A stretch of 64,000 nucleotides of DNA from GCA-2746365 sp963711255 (GCA_963711255.1 CAVQDO010000034.1:1-64000), one strand, 5' to 3'. Shown: positions 42,002 to 51,949, numbered from the stretch's first letter. Made by a program: numbers and translations. The notes: generated from the letters alone by a model not told the origin.

Positions 42002-44887
42002 ATGTCTGAATTTATCCCCGGTCAGCGTTGCATCAGCGATGCTGAACTACAAATGGGGCTGGGCACCATTTTAACGGTTGAAGCACGGACCTTAACTGTA
42101 CTATTTATGGCGACCGGCGAAACCCGTACCTATGCAATACAAACAGCACCGCTCACACGAGTGCTTTTCTCCATCGGTGATACTGTAACCAGTCACGAAG
42201 GTGTCAGTGTTACGGTTAAAGAAGTAGCCGAGAATCATGGTCTTGTCACCTACTCCGGCATTGATAGTAATGGCAAGGTGTATCAGCTTGAAGAAGCCGA
42301 ACTTGATAACTTTATACAATTGAATCGGCCCTCCGAACGATTGTTCAATGGCCAGATTGATAAAGACAACTGGTTCGAACTGCGTTATCAAACGCTTTTG
42401 CATAAGAGTCGACTGGCTAAGTCGGATCTATACGGTTTAGTGGGCAGTCGCACCAGTCTAATATCTCATCAGCTATATATCGCTCATGAAGTAGCCAATC
42501 GTTATGCTCCGCGTGTGTTACTGGCTGATGAAGTTGGCCTCGGAAAAACCATAGAGGCCGGCCTGATTCTGCACCACCAGGTATTAACCGAACGTGCGAA
42601 GCGACTATTAATTGTTGTACCGGAAACCCTTATCCATCAGTGGCTGGTAGAAATGCTGCGCCGCTTTAATCTTCATTTCAAAATTTTTGATAAGAACCGC
42701 TGTGATGACTTAATCCAGGAAAACGATTTTGATAATATTTTTCATTCTGAACAGTTTGTTTTGTGCAGTATTGATTTCCTGGTAAGTAACTCAGCTGTTT
42801 TTGAACAGTGTGTGATGGGTGAATGGGATTTGATGGTGGTTGATGAGGCTCACCATCTGCAGTGGTCAGCAGAAGAACCCAGCATCGAGTATATGGTGGT
42901 TGAGCAGTTAAGTTACCACACCAAGGGTGTTTTACTGCTGACAGCTACGCCCGAGCAGCTTGGCAAGGAAAGTCATTTTGCACGCTTACGATTACTTGAC
43001 CCCAATCGTTTCCCTGATTACCAGCAGTTTATCGAGGAAGAAGAAAACTATGAGCCTTATGCTCAGCTTATAGAAGATTTACTGAGTGGCCAGGCGTTAA
43101 GCGATACGGATTTCGAGCTTATTCATGCCACGATTCAGGAAGGTGATAATTTAAGCTTGCTTAATCAAATGCAGGATAACGGCAGCCAGGATGAGGAGCA
43201 AATGCAGCATGCTCGTACCGAACTGGTTGAACACCTGCTTGATCGTCATGGCACAGGCCGTGTTTTATTTCGAAATACCCGCTCTGCAGTTAAAGGCTTT
43301 CCAGAAAGAAAACTTGAAAGTTATGCCCTGCCAATGCCTGAAGCCTACACGCAATTACAGGCTGAACAGGCTATCCAGTTATTAACCCCCGAGGTTCTGT
43401 ATCAACAACAGGGTCTTGCAGAGCACTGGACTAAAATTGACCCAAGAATAAACTGGTTGAGCAAAAAATGTGCTGAACTTTATCCGCAAAAAATTCTGGT
43501 TATTGCTGCTAATGCTGATACAGCGCTGGAAATTACACAGTACTTTAAAACCCAGACTGGATTGCATGCTACAGCTTTTCATGAAGGACTGAGCATTGTT
43601 GAACGTGATCGCGCCGCTGCATTTTTTGCGGATTTTGAAACGGGAAGCCAGATCCTGGTATGTTCGGAAATTGGCAGTGAAGGCCGAAACTTTCAGTTTG
43701 CTCACCACCTGGTTGTTTTCGATTTGCCGATTAACCCGGATCTGCTGGAACAGCGTATAGGCCGACTCGATCGTATCGGGCAAAAAAACAGCATCGTTAT
43801 TCATGTGCCTTACCTGGAAAATTCTGCCCAGTCAGTCTGCTTCCAGTGGTATAACGAGGCGCTTGAAGCTTTCGAGCATACCTGCCCGGCGGGACATTCT
43901 GTTTACAAACGGGTACAGCATGATCTCCACCAGGCGTTACTTGAAAGCCAGAACAATGAACTCAATGAGACATTACTGCAGCAGTTAATTAAATCTTCCC
44001 GATCACACTATCTTGAAATGACCCAGTCTCTGCAAAATGGTCGTGACCGATTGCTGGAATATAACTCCTGCCGCCCGCGCATAGCGAATGATATTAAATT
44101 ACGGGCCGAAGCCGAAGATGAGCATTCGCTACTGGCTGACTATATGGAAAACGTTTATGACTGTTTTGGTATAGATAATGAGCTTCATAGTGATGGTTGT
44201 TTCATTATTCGTCCAACCGAGCACATGATTAATCATTTCCCCGGACTTTCAGAAGAAGGCATGACTATTACCTATGAGCGTAATATTGCACTTAGTTTTG
44301 AAGATGCGCACTATATTACATGGGAGCACCCGTTAACCAATAACGCTATTGATATGGTGTTAAGCAATGAAAATGGCAATACCTCGGTTACTGCGGCAGA
44401 TTACAGTAATGTCAAGGCTGGCAGTGTTTTACTGGAATGCCTGTTTTCGCTGGAAAGTGCACCGATAGAAGAGTTGCAAAGTAACCGGTATTTACCGCCA
44501 ACCATGATTCGCGTGGTTTGTGATGAACGTGGTGCAGACCATAATAGCAAGCTTTCACACGAAGTAATTAACAGCACTCGTCAGTTTGTTGATAGCGGTG
44601 TTGGAAACAAAATTGTTAAGGCGAAAAAGAAAATTCTAAAAGCCATGCTTAAGCGCAGTGAAAAATATGCCGAGTTAAAGTCGGCAAAAATTCTGGCTCA
44701 GGCTCAGCACTCAGCAACAGAGACATTATCAATTGAAATTAATCGATTAAATGCGCTTTCTAAAGTTAACCCGAATATCCGGGCCGACGAAATAAATTAC
44801 TTTGAGAAACAGTTGTCGAAGTTAACCAGGGTCATTGATGCGGCTAACTTACGGCTGGATGCGGTACGGGTTATTGTAGCAACCTGA
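42002..44887 (+). CDS. rapA: RNA polymerase-associated ATPase RapA
   Basis: A 961-residue Swi2/Snf2 protein that recycles RNA polymerase. It has N-terminal Tudor-like barrels (FIPGQRCISDAELQMGLGTI), Walker A DEVGLGKTIEAG (about residue 176), the DEAHHL box (about 281), LLLTATPEQLGKESHFARLR, and the second RecA lobe with GSEGRNFQFAHHLVVFDLPI and QRIGRLDRIGQ. A long C-terminal domain has RVVCDERGADHNSKL. Length is close to the E. coli protein (968). It is monocistronic after the inverted repeat. Confidence 0.97.
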   Translation: MSEFIPGQRCISDAELQMGLGTILTVEARTLTVLFMATGETRTYAIQTAPLTRVLFSIGDTVTSHEGVSVTVKEVAENHGLVTYSGIDSNGKVYQLEEAELDNFIQLNRPSERLFNGQIDKDNWFELRYQTLLHKSRLAKSDLYGLVGSRTSLISHQLYIAHEVANRYAPRVLLADEVGLGKTIEAGLILHHQVLTERAKRLLIVVPETLIHQWLVEMLRRFNLHFKIFDKNRCDDLIQENDFDNIFHSEQFVLCSIDFLVSNSAVFEQCVMGEWDLMVVDEAHHLQWSAEEPSIEYMVVEQLSYHTKGVLLLTATPEQLGKESHFARLRLLDPNRFPDYQQFIEEEENYEPYAQLIEDLLSGQALSDTDFELIHATIQEGDNLSLLNQMQDNGSQDEEQMQHARTELVEHLLDRHGTGRVLFRNTRSAVKGFPERKLESYALPMPEAYTQLQAEQAIQLLTPEVLYQQQGLAEHWTKIDPRINWLSKKCAELYPQKILVIAANADTALEITQYFKTQTGLHATAFHEGLSIVERDRAAAFFADFETGSQILVCSEIGSEGRNFQFAHHLVVFDLPINPDLLEQRIGRLDRIGQKNSIVIHVPYLENSAQSVCFQWYNEALEAFEHTCPAGHSVYKRVQHDLHQALLESQNNELNETLLQQLIKSSRSHYLEMTQSLQNGRDRLLEYNSCRPRIANDIKLRAEAEDEHSLLADYMENVYDCFGIDNELHSDGCFIIRPTEHMINHFPGLSEEGMTITYERNIALSFEDAHYITWEHPLTNNAIDMVLSNENGNTSVTAADYSNVKAGSVLLECLFSLESAPIEELQSNRYLPPTMIRVVCDERGADHNSKLSHEVINSTRQFVDSGVGNKIVKAKKKILKAMLKRSEKYAELKSAKILAQAQHSATETLSIEINRLNALSKVNPNIRADEINYFEKQLSKLTRVIDAANLRLDAVRVIVAT

Positions 44888-44904
44888 TGTTATTACAGGG
44901 CCGG

Positions 44905-45375
44905 CTACAGGCTGATATAGCTAAAGCCCTGCTCCTGTAATTGCATAATACTATCAATACCAATCGGAACGACCACAGCGATGTCTAGCAGGTCATCCTG
45001 CTGCCAGTTCATGCTTTTCATGGTATTACCGCAAGCGAGAAATTTGACGCCATAATCAGCGAGCGAGTTGACACGCTGTTGGTGCAATCTCGAAATGGGC
45101 CGTGCCGGACGCTCAACCAGTAAATTCAATCCCGGGCCAAATGCAGAAATCACTAACTCAATATCGTCACCGTATTTGCGCAGCATTTCAGAGCAGGAAA
45201 ACAGCAGGTGCTCCAGGTATTCATTATCTGCCTTATTACACTGGTAGACGAGCTGGTGTGCGGCTTTATCTTCGAAGTGAGTATCGGTGTGACTCGCCTG
45301 TGCCCGGTTTACGGTCAGGCCAGCACCAAGCAGCCCTAACATGGATAAAAAATGTCGTCTTTTTGTAATCTTCAT
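44905..45375 (-). CDS. Tat-exported DsrE/F-like protein
   Basis: A 156-residue protein with a twin-arginine signal (KRRHFLSMLGLLGAGLTVN). The mature part (QLVYQCNKADNEYLEHLLFS, IELVISAFGPGLNLLVE, LADYGVKFLACGNTMKSMNW and VVVPIGIDSIMQLQEQGFSY) matches periplasmic DsrE/F-fold proteins. A conserved-position Cys occurs in FLACGNTM. Such proteins are found with sulfur metabolism, but no sulfur-oxidation genes are adjacent here. Convergent with rapA and divergent from the DEAD-box helicase gene. Confidence 0.85.
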   Translation of the reverse strand: MKITKRRHFLSMLGLLGAGLTVNRAQASHTDTHFEDKAAHQLVYQCNKADNEYLEHLLFSCSEMLRKYGDDIELVISAFGPGLNLLVERPARPISRLHQQRVNSLADYGVKFLACGNTMKSMNWQQDDLLDIAVVVPIGIDSIMQLQEQGFSYISL

Positions 45376-45450
45376 CGTAGTTCCCCTCGATACTAGCTTA
45401 TAATACTAGTTCATTTACATACCAGATAAAACTGTAATATAGGTACTAAC

Positions 45451-46752
45451 TTGTTTTCTTCACTATTGCTTGATGAACCCATCCTTGACGCCCTTGCCTT
45501 TCTTGGATTAGAGGAAATGACTGAAGTTCAGTCAGCATCGATACCGCTGGCCCTGGAAGGACGAGACCTGATTGTTAATGCACGTACCGGCAGCGGCAAA
45601 ACACTGGCTTATGTTATACCGATGATGCAGCAGATACTGGATAATCCGCAAAGTGTCACCCAGGCTATTATTCTCGCGCCAACACGCGATTTATGCCGCC
45701 AGATAAATAAACAGTGCATGTTGATGGCTCAGTATACCGAGATAAAAACCGCGGTCATCATCGGCGGTGAAGACCCCAAGCACCAGATAACGGCGTTACA
45801 GCAGTATCCAGACATTATCGTCGCAACCCCGGGCAGACTTTTAGAGCATGTTAAGCGCGAAATGATCGCACTGGATGCAATCAATATACTTGTGCTTGAT
45901 GAAGCCGACAGGATGCTGGATATGGGCTTCAGTGATGATGTTGTTAAAATAGCCACACAGTGCAGTGAAGAATGCCAGACGCTACTCTACTCTGCCAGCT
46001 TCAATGAAGGCAAATTTAAAGTTTTGACTGATAAGGTATTGTTCGACGCAGAAAAAATTCTGGTTGATAGCGCTCGTGAAAATAACCTGAATGCCACGCA
46101 GCTAAAAATCCTGGCGGATGATAATAACCATAAAATGGAACTCTGCCGTGCCATCCTTAAAAATGAAGAACAGAACTTTGAATATAAGAAAGCCATAATA
46201 TTTGCCAATAAGAAAGAGACGGTAAACACAATAAGTCGCTGGTTACAGTCAAAAGAAATATACTCAGCAGTCATTCACAGTGATGTAGAGCAGGATAAAA
46301 GAAATTTAATTCTAAGCAAGTTTAGAAATAATGATGTCAAAATTATTGTTGCCACAGATGTCGCCTCTCGTGGTCTTGATATTAATGATCTAGATTTGAT
46401 TATTAACTTCGATGTGCCACGTAGTGGTGAAGATTATATGCATCGAATTGGCCGTACCGGAAGAATGTACGAAACCGGAATGGCTATTACCCTGGTTAAT
46501 TCACAGGAATGGAACCAGATGGTTAGTATAGAAAACTTTCTTGAAATTAAGTGTATAGAACGTACTATTAAGTCACACCCGGCATCCTATAGTGGACCGC
46601 AAAACAGGAAAACCTCTGGTAAGGCTTATGGCGTAAAAAGAAAGAAAGCGATAAAGAAAAAAGCAAAGACCAGGGTGAAAAGCCGCGTACGTGACAAGAA
46701 AAATGTTGGTAAGAGAAGGCAGCCATCAGACAGTGATCTGAAAAAAACATAG
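45451..46752 (+). CDS. DEAD-box RNA helicase (RhlE/SrmB-like)
   Basis: A 433-residue ATP-dependent RNA helicase with TTG start at 45451; the FSSLLLDEPILDAL start and Q-motif MTEVQSASIP support this start. Motifs are ARTGSGKT, PTRDLCRQ, TPGRLLEH, DEADRMLDMG, SAS (for SAT), RNLILSKFRNND, ATDVASRGLDI and HRIGRTGR. The C-terminus is a basic RNA-binding tail (KRKKAIKKKAKTRVKSRVRD). It probably acts in ribosome assembly or RNA turnover in the cytoplasm. The PDZ gene starts 20 bases later. Confidence 0.95.
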   Translation: MFSSLLLDEPILDALAFLGLEEMTEVQSASIPLALEGRDLIVNARTGSGKTLAYVIPMMQQILDNPQSVTQAIILAPTRDLCRQINKQCMLMAQYTEIKTAVIIGGEDPKHQITALQQYPDIIVATPGRLLEHVKREMIALDAINILVLDEADRMLDMGFSDDVVKIATQCSEECQTLLYSASFNEGKFKVLTDKVLFDAEKILVDSARENNLNATQLKILADDNNHKMELCRAILKNEEQNFEYKKAIIFANKKETVNTISRWLQSKEIYSAVIHSDVEQDKRNLILSKFRNNDVKIIVATDVASRGLDINDLDLIINFDVPRSGEDYMHRIGRTGRMYETGMAITLVNSQEWNQMVSIENFLEIKCIERTIKSHPASYSGPQNRKTSGKAYGVKRKKAIKKKAKTRVKSRVRDKKNVGKRRQPSDSDLKKT

Positions 46753-46772
46753 TTGTAGAAGTGTGACCTTTT

Positions 46773-47621
46773 ATGAAAACTATAAACATAATTATTGCAA
46801 TAACATTTTTAGCCGTTGGCTTTGTCAGCGCCTACCTGGTTCTAAGTGCTACCGCTGATAATAAAGCCGCTGTTGATACAGCCAGTCTGAACGATGATAG
46901 CGAAACAGCAATATTTGTTAATCCTTTCTCCACGAAAGCGCCGGAGACAACCGATAATGCAAGGTTGAACTCGCTCGAGAATGATGTTGCAGATATTATG
47001 CAACAGTTACAAAATATCGAGCTGACATTGCAGAATTTAGCGGCTGAAACTGAAACCGGTTCATCGGCAACACGCCAGTCGAGTTCGCGTAGTAATCGCT
47101 TTACTTCAGCTTTGAGCCAGCGTCTCTATAACCTGGATAATTTGATCCGGGGCGGTATTGATCCATCGATAGCAGAAGATATCGTCCGACGAAAAAATAA
47201 AATTGAATTAGAAAGACTGGAGCTGCAGGATCGTGCTCGCAGAGAAGATTACCTGGATACCGAGCGCTATTTTGACGAACTTGAAGCAATTAATTCTCAG
47301 GATATCAGTCTTAGAGAAGAGCTGGGTGATCAGCAATATGATGAGTATCTTTTTAACAGTAAACAAAATAATCGTATTAAAATTACATCAGTTATGCTTG
47401 GTTCGGTTGCCGAACAGGCTGGCATAGAAGCTGGTGATGTAGTCTTAAGTTACGATAGCCAGCGTATGTATACCTGGCAGGAACTAAAAGATGCAACAGC
47501 CGAAGGCCAGCTTGGCGAGTACGTATCTATTAGCATGTCCCGAAGTGGTGAGATATTCAGTTTTACTGTGCCAAGAGGCCCTCTGGGTGTGCAGTTAGGT
47601 GCTACCCGGCTTATTCCCTAG
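46773..47621 (+). CDS. membrane-anchored PDZ-domain protein
   Basis: A 282-residue protein. An N-terminal TM (NIIIAITFLAVGFVSAYLVL) anchors it with the bulk in the periplasm. Residues about 60-170 are coiled-coil (ENDVADIMQQLQNIELTLQN; KNKIELERLELQDRARRED). Residues about 200-278 are a PDZ domain (IKITSVMLGSVAEQAGIEAG, VVLSYDSQRMYTWQELKDAT, FTVPRGPLGVQLGATRL). No protease catalytic domain is present. It probably organises periplasmic or membrane proteins. It follows the helicase gene and precedes the YbbN-like gene by 23 bases. Confidence 0.85.
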   Translation: MKTINIIIAITFLAVGFVSAYLVLSATADNKAAVDTASLNDDSETAIFVNPFSTKAPETTDNARLNSLENDVADIMQQLQNIELTLQNLAAETETGSSATRQSSSRSNRFTSALSQRLYNLDNLIRGGIDPSIAEDIVRRKNKIELERLELQDRARREDYLDTERYFDELEAINSQDISLREELGDQQYDEYLFNSKQNNRIKITSVMLGSVAEQAGIEAGDVVLSYDSQRMYTWQELKDATAEGQLGEYVSISMSRSGEIFSFTVPRGPLGVQLGATRLIP

Positions 47622-47644
47622 TTACAATTAATATTGATTTAAAT

Positions 47645-48523
47645 ATGACGATGAAAAAAGATATATACGTTTTTGAAGTGAGTGAAAGCAGTTTTCAGGA
47701 ATCTGTTATTCAAAATTCACATACTCTTCCTGTGTTTGTTGAATTTATGGGATTCTGGTCCGAGCCATGCATTGTTTTATCAGCCATTATGTCTGATCTG
47801 GCTGCGGAGTTTGCCAGTCAGTTTGTTTTTGCAAAACTCGACATTGATGATCATGCCGAACTGCGAAAGCAATTCGCTGTTGAAAATATACCGACAATAA
47901 AGGTATTTGTTAACGGTGAAGTCGTTGCTACTGAGGAAGGACAGTTAACAGAAGATGAGTGCCGTGCTTTACTGAAACAATATGGTGTCTATCATGAGTC
48001 TGATGAAATGCGTCTCCAGGCCAGAGAGCTGCATCTGTCTGGCGATACCCAGGCGGCTTTTATACTTTTAACCGAAGCGATTAAAAAAGATCCAAAAAAT
48101 ACCCGTGTCGCCATGGATATGGTGCAGGTTTTTATTGATTCAAAACTGATTGATAACGCCAATGGCCTGTTCAGCAAGTTACCGTCAGCTGTCAAGGATA
48201 GCCGCATGGGTAAGTCTCTCGCAAGTCAGCTAGCCTTCATTAATCAGGCGGCTACAACTGATGGTATTACAGCGCTGCAACAGCGCATCAGTGATAATGA
48301 AAAAGACTATGACGCGCACTTCGACCTGGCTATATGCCTGCTTGCAGAATATGAAACCATGGCGGCGATTGAAGAACTGTTTTATATCCTGGAAAATAAA
48401 GCCGATTACAAGGATGGTGCGGCGAAGGAAATGATTATTGTTTTAGTCGGTTCAATGAAAGAGAAAGAACCTGAGGTAGCACAGAGTATTCAGCAGCGAC
48501 TTAGCAATATGCTTGCCCAGTAA
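47645..48523 (+). CDS. CnoX/YbbN-like thioredoxin-TPR co-chaperone
   Basis: A 292-residue protein with an N-terminal thioredoxin domain (PVFVEFMGFWSEPCIVLSAI, KLDIDDHAELRKQFAVENIP) and C-terminal TPR-like helices (TQAAFILLTEAIKKDPKNTR; DYDAHFDLAICLLAEYETMA). The active site is SEPC: the first Cys of CxxC is Ser, as in YbbN/CnoX-type holdase chaperones, so ordinary oxidoreductase activity is not expected. It cooperates with GroEL or DnaK in related bacteria. The ATG at 47651 is an alternative start. Confidence 0.9.
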   Translation: MTMKKDIYVFEVSESSFQESVIQNSHTLPVFVEFMGFWSEPCIVLSAIMSDLAAEFASQFVFAKLDIDDHAELRKQFAVENIPTIKVFVNGEVVATEEGQLTEDECRALLKQYGVYHESDEMRLQARELHLSGDTQAAFILLTEAIKKDPKNTRVAMDMVQVFIDSKLIDNANGLFSKLPSAVKDSRMGKSLASQLAFINQAATTDGITALQQRISDNEKDYDAHFDLAICLLAEYETMAAIEELFYILENKADYKDGAAKEMIIVLVGSMKEKEPEVAQSIQQRLSNMLAQ

Positions 48524-48538
48524 TATTATTCAGGAATA

Positions 48539-49030
48539 TTATTTTTTCCTGGTTATTATTTTAAGTTCGTATTCATTGTAAGCTTTTTTTGAATTGCCTT
48601 TGATAACATTTCTTATCTCTTCCATTGATGTATATGAGCCACTGCCTAGAGGCTTCTGATCACTGGCAAGTACCCATATAGACTCACTGCCGAAAGGCTC
48701 ACTGATTATAAAGCGGTAAGCATCATCGTATTCAGGTACGGTAAGAAAGAAACCATGCTGGTAAAAGTTACTTGACTGGTTTTCATTGGGCAGTATCTGG
48801 CTGATATTATTGTCAGCATCAACATAATACATATAAATATAGGCGTCACTGCCCAAACTTAATAGAAACTGGATCTCGTCACCATCAACAAATTCCTGTT
48901 TGTCGCCAAGATGTGTGGTTAATTCCAGAGGAATGCTTTGCAATGTCTGATGTCCGCTAATATTGCTGTTCTGGGCTCCACAAGCGCCAAGCATTAGCGC
49001 TAATAGGAAATACGAAAAAGGTTTAATCAT
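48539..49030 (-). CDS. DUF4384-domain lipoprotein (caspase operon)
   Basis: A 163-residue lipoprotein. The signal ends LALMLGAC, with lipidated Cys17. The mature part is a DUF4384 beta-domain: EFVDGDEIQFLLSLGSDAYI, YMYYVDADNNISQILPNENQ, FLTVPEYDDAYRFIISEPFG and the end AYNEYELKIITRKK. DUF4384 domains are frequently fused to or encoded with caspase-family (peptidase C14) proteins, which fits the caspase gene two genes upstream. Last gene of the sigma-caspase block. Confidence 0.88.
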   Translation of the reverse strand: MIKPFSYFLLALMLGACGAQNSNISGHQTLQSIPLELTTHLGDKQEFVDGDEIQFLLSLGSDAYIYMYYVDADNNISQILPNENQSSNFYQHGFFLTVPEYDDAYRFIISEPFGSESIWVLASDQKPLGSGSYTSMEEIRNVIKGNSKKAYNEYELKIITRKK

Positions 49031-49079
49031 TGATGCAATTTATTCATGCGTGAAGGTGTGTTTGCTTAATAATATTGTG

Positions 49080-49794
49080 TTAAAGACTGAAACTGTAGTT
49101 ATAACCGATGAATATAGCATTGATTCTATATTCCTGTTTGCTTGAGTCCAGATATTCAAATTTATAGTTTCGGGTTTTTATGCCGGCATTTAGAAAATGC
49201 TGATCATTCAGTGTGTAGACCGTGCCGAACTTCGAGTGCCCAGCTTTTGCCTTCGCCAACTTTGTTGTCACTGCCATCTTTGATGTCTCCCTTGCCGATA
49301 AATCCAAAGGATCCAAACAATGTCCATTTCGGGTTTAAGGGTATAAAGCCGGATGTGCCGAGGCCCAGGCCAACAAAATTTTGTGTATATGGATCGTTCT
49401 TCCAGTCATTGGAAACGACTTTTAAATCTGCAAATAATGATACCTGTGGCCAGAAATAATAACCAACCAGCAGGTCAAAATCTCTTTGTTTGATTCTAAC
49501 GTTTGACGTTGCAACACGGCCTGCCAGGGTGAATTTATCAGGCGCATTACTATTAAAGTCATATTCACCGCCTTGAAGATTAAGGCCAGTATAAAAATTA
49601 TCAAGCTGATAAGAAATATTTAGAGCAAACTGGCCGCCCTCGTCGCTTTCGAAATCACTGCCACCAGATCCGTTATCGCCATTCCAGCCAGCACCTAGTA
49701 GTTTTGCACCAAATGTCAGACGCTGGTCTGCACACAGGTTGCTGCTGGTAAATATCAATGAAAGTAATACGAAAGATATTGTTTTATACAACAT
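49080..49794 (-). pseudogene. outer-membrane barrel protein, single-base frameshift (caspase operon)
   Basis: Signal peptide MLYKTISFVLLSLIFTSSNL plus CADQ, then alternating barrel strands: LTFGAKLLGAGWNGDNG, GQFALNISYQLDNFYTGLNL, FDLLVGYYFWPQVSLFADLK, FVGLGLGTSGFIPLNPKWTL and GKSWALEVR. The frame then stops as HGLHTE (49204). In the next frame the barrel goes on with TVYTLNDQHFLNAGIKTRNY and KFEYLDSSKQEYRINAIFIG and ends NYSFSL, a typical last strand. Skipping one base near 49220-49236 gives one product of about 237 residues. It starts 12 bases after the caspase stop. The product is probably an outer-membrane partner of the caspase/DUF4384 pair if the break is not real. Confidence 0.75.
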
Positions 49795-49806
49795 AATATT
49801 ATCCTT

Positions 49807-50886
49807 TTACAGTGTTGGAATGGGTACTACTTTTGGCTGTTTTACGGGCTTTTTAATTACTTTCTCGCTAGCCCCGCTTATTGCCGGGTCAGCGGGTACT
49901 ACATTAACTTCGACTTTTACTTTCTCGGGTGCTACGCCTTCTACAGCAACATCCAGCCTTATAAATATGAACTCGCCCAGTTCGTCACCGGCGCCCTGTA
50001 ATACACCGCTTTCGGGTACCTGCTCAACATTATTGGCAACAGCGCGTTCTACGTTGCCGGAAAGCTGGCTGAGGGTAAACATAGGTTTGTTATTAGTATC
50101 CAGTTCGTTAAGTAAAAAATAGGTAAATGGAGAGTGCCCAGAGTTTCTGTAGTCGTCATCAACAAACTCAAATCCTCCAGCGGCCATTATTTGCACGCTT
50201 TTCTTTTTGGAAACTTTTTCAAAATATTTTTCATTATAGTCAGATTCTGAAAAGCCACGAGTGGCTGTTCTTAGTAAGGAACCACTAAAGCAGGAGTCGG
50301 ATATTAACAATGTGTGTTTGACGCGAGAGGCAATACTCGATACTTCATCTCTTATCGTAGAGTTGCGTAAAAAAGTTGTGTGGTCACTACCTTCCGCATC
50401 AACCGGTACCCAGAACCCCTTGTTGGTTTCGTCGTCAAGAAAGCCATGGCCGGCATAATAGATGAGTACATTGTCATTTTTTAAGGATTTTGCGGCCAGT
50501 TCTTCCAGGGCGAGCAAAACTTCCCGCCGTGTTGCATTCTCCATCAGGTTAACATCGCTAAACCCATATTGCTCGCTCAATAGTTTGGCAACAGCCCGGG
50601 CATCGGTAACGGCTGTACTCAATGATTTCCATTTCCCCTTTTCGTCCTGGTAGTCATTATTGCCAATGATAAGCGCACGATAAACACCGTTGCCAATTAT
50701 GTTTTCAGATATTGATGGAGTGTTTACGTTTTCAGTTTTTTCGATAGAGATGCCACGACTGTCAGCAGCAAAACTATTGCTGGCCGTTACAGACAGTGCC
50801 AGAAAAAGAGGTATCACAATATTGAAATAGTAACGCAAAATAAATCTTGTATTTGCGAATAATTTAAAAAGTGTTTTCTTAAACAT
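49807..50886 (-). CDS. exported caspase-family (peptidase C14) protease
   Basis: A 359-residue protein with an N-terminal signal or signal anchor (YYFNIVIPLFLALSVTASNS, possible cleavage near FAAD). The caspase fold follows: VYRALIIGNNDYQDEKGKWK, TDARAVAKLLSEQYGF, the catalytic His147 in LIYYAGHGFLDDETNKGF, the catalytic Cys199 in LLISDSCFSGSLLRTATRGF and IMAAGGFEFVDDDYRNSGHS with PFTYFLLNEL. The His/Cys dyad is complete, so it should be an active protease. The C-terminus has a short Pro/Lys/Val-rich tail. It lies 2 bases after the anti-sigma-like gene and 12 before the barrel gene. Being exported, it would act in the periplasm or at the membrane. Confidence 0.92.
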   Translation of the reverse strand: MFKKTLFKLFANTRFILRYYFNIVIPLFLALSVTASNSFAADSRGISIEKTENVNTPSISENIIGNGVYRALIIGNNDYQDEKGKWKSLSTAVTDARAVAKLLSEQYGFSDVNLMENATRREVLLALEELAAKSLKNDNVLIYYAGHGFLDDETNKGFWVPVDAEGSDHTTFLRNSTIRDEVSSIASRVKHTLLISDSCFSGSLLRTATRGFSESDYNEKYFEKVSKKKSVQIMAAGGFEFVDDDYRNSGHSPFTYFLLNELDTNNKPMFTLSQLSGNVERAVANNVEQVPESGVLQGAGDELGEFIFIRLDVAVEGVAPEKVKVEVNVVPADPAISGASEKVIKKPVKQPKVVPIPTL

Positions 50887-50888
50887 GG

Positions 50889-51905
50889 TTAATAACCCTT
50901 GTCGATAATAAAGCCGCCGGAGGCATAAAACATCCGTTCATTTTTGGTGTTGCCATATAATATCCATTCATAACGTTTATTATGATGGATATTTGTGCCG
51001 TTGGTGGCATTGTCGGTTGTGCTGTCATTTTCGGTTAATTTGTTATCTATATCCAGCTTGAATGTTGCGTAGTTATTTTCTGTGGTTTTCTCTTTTAAAA
51101 CTGTTTTCCTGCCCTGGTTAAAAACCTGTATGCGCATTTTGTAAACGATTGCGTCTTCAACCTGTGGCCAGCTAATTTTGATTGTGTTTTCAGCCACTAA
51201 CTCGATGCTGATATTATCAAATGGTTTGGTGGTTTTGCTATCGCCAGAAAAGAATCCAATGCCAGGCAATTTGCTGGTTTCTGTAAATTGAATGGTTGGG
51301 TCATCCTGGTAGCTGGCAATCATAGTCTGATTAGTATTAAAGCTGGTGACATTTATGATCATCAGCAGTGCAATAAATATAGTGGCTGTTACCGCAATAG
51401 TTGCTGCAAATGGTGAATCAACGACAAATAGCTGTTCGAATAATGAGATCAATTTACTTTTTAGTGTCATTGATTCACTGCTTGCATTCATGTTGTCTGT
51501 CGGCGCCATGCTACTGTCACTGGCTAGATCGGTTCGCAGAGACTCGGCATGACACTGGTAATGCAGAGCGGCTTTCATGGCATCGGTATTATTTTCTATC
51601 AATTGTTTGACTGTCGTTATATCTTCCGCGCTTAATCTGCCCTCTATGTACTGACAAATCATTGCATGCTGTTCTGGTGTAAGCGTTGACTGTTCATTTA
51701 TAACTGCGGCATTATCATAAAGAGCACGCATGGCGGTAAGCTGCTCCCTGCAATCCTGGCAGTTAGCGAGATGATCGAGCAGATCATTATACTCATTGTT
51801 CGCCTTAGCTAGATCAGCCGGTGGTATTCTGGCAAACCCGCTCAAACTATTGTGATCTATATGCTGAGTATTCATTTTATTGTTTTGACTGTTCATGTTT
51901 ATCAA
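50889..51905 (-). CDS. membrane zinc-finger (anti-sigma-like) protein
   Basis: A 338-residue single-pass protein. The cytoplasmic N-terminal part has an HC2-type zinc finger, H45-x3-C49-x2-C52 (LLDHLANCQDCREQ), followed by a helical anti-sigma-like segment (EQHAMICQYIEGRLSAEDIT). One TM is at about 166-188 (FAATIAVTATIFIALLMIIN). The C-terminal 150 residues (KLPGIGFFSGDSK, ISIELVAENTIKISWPQVED, YKMRIQVFNQGRK) form an extracytoplasmic beta-domain. ATG 51905 is used; ATG 51896 is close by. It is placed directly after the sigma-like gene and directly before the caspase, the expected spot for the regulator of that sigma factor. Confidence 0.8.
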   Translation of the reverse strand: MINMNSQNNKMNTQHIDHNSLSGFARIPPADLAKANNEYNDLLDHLANCQDCREQLTAMRALYDNAAVINEQSTLTPEQHAMICQYIEGRLSAEDITTVKQLIENNTDAMKAALHYQCHAESLRTDLASDSSMAPTDNMNASSESMTLKSKLISLFEQLFVVDSPFAATIAVTATIFIALLMIINVTSFNTNQTMIASYQDDPTIQFTETSKLPGIGFFSGDSKTTKPFDNISIELVAENTIKISWPQVEDAIVYKMRIQVFNQGRKTVLKEKTTENNYATFKLDIDNKLTENDSTTDNATNGTNIHHNKRYEWILYGNTKNERMFYASGGFIIDKGY

Positions 51906-51949
51906 GAGACAGTATTTTTGTGTTTTTTTGAAAAAGATAATACATAAAT

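Noticed and set aside
42101..42403. 100-codon minus-strand frame inside rapA
   Set aside because: Fully antisense to the RapA N-terminal domain and without ribosome-binding site or known motifs.
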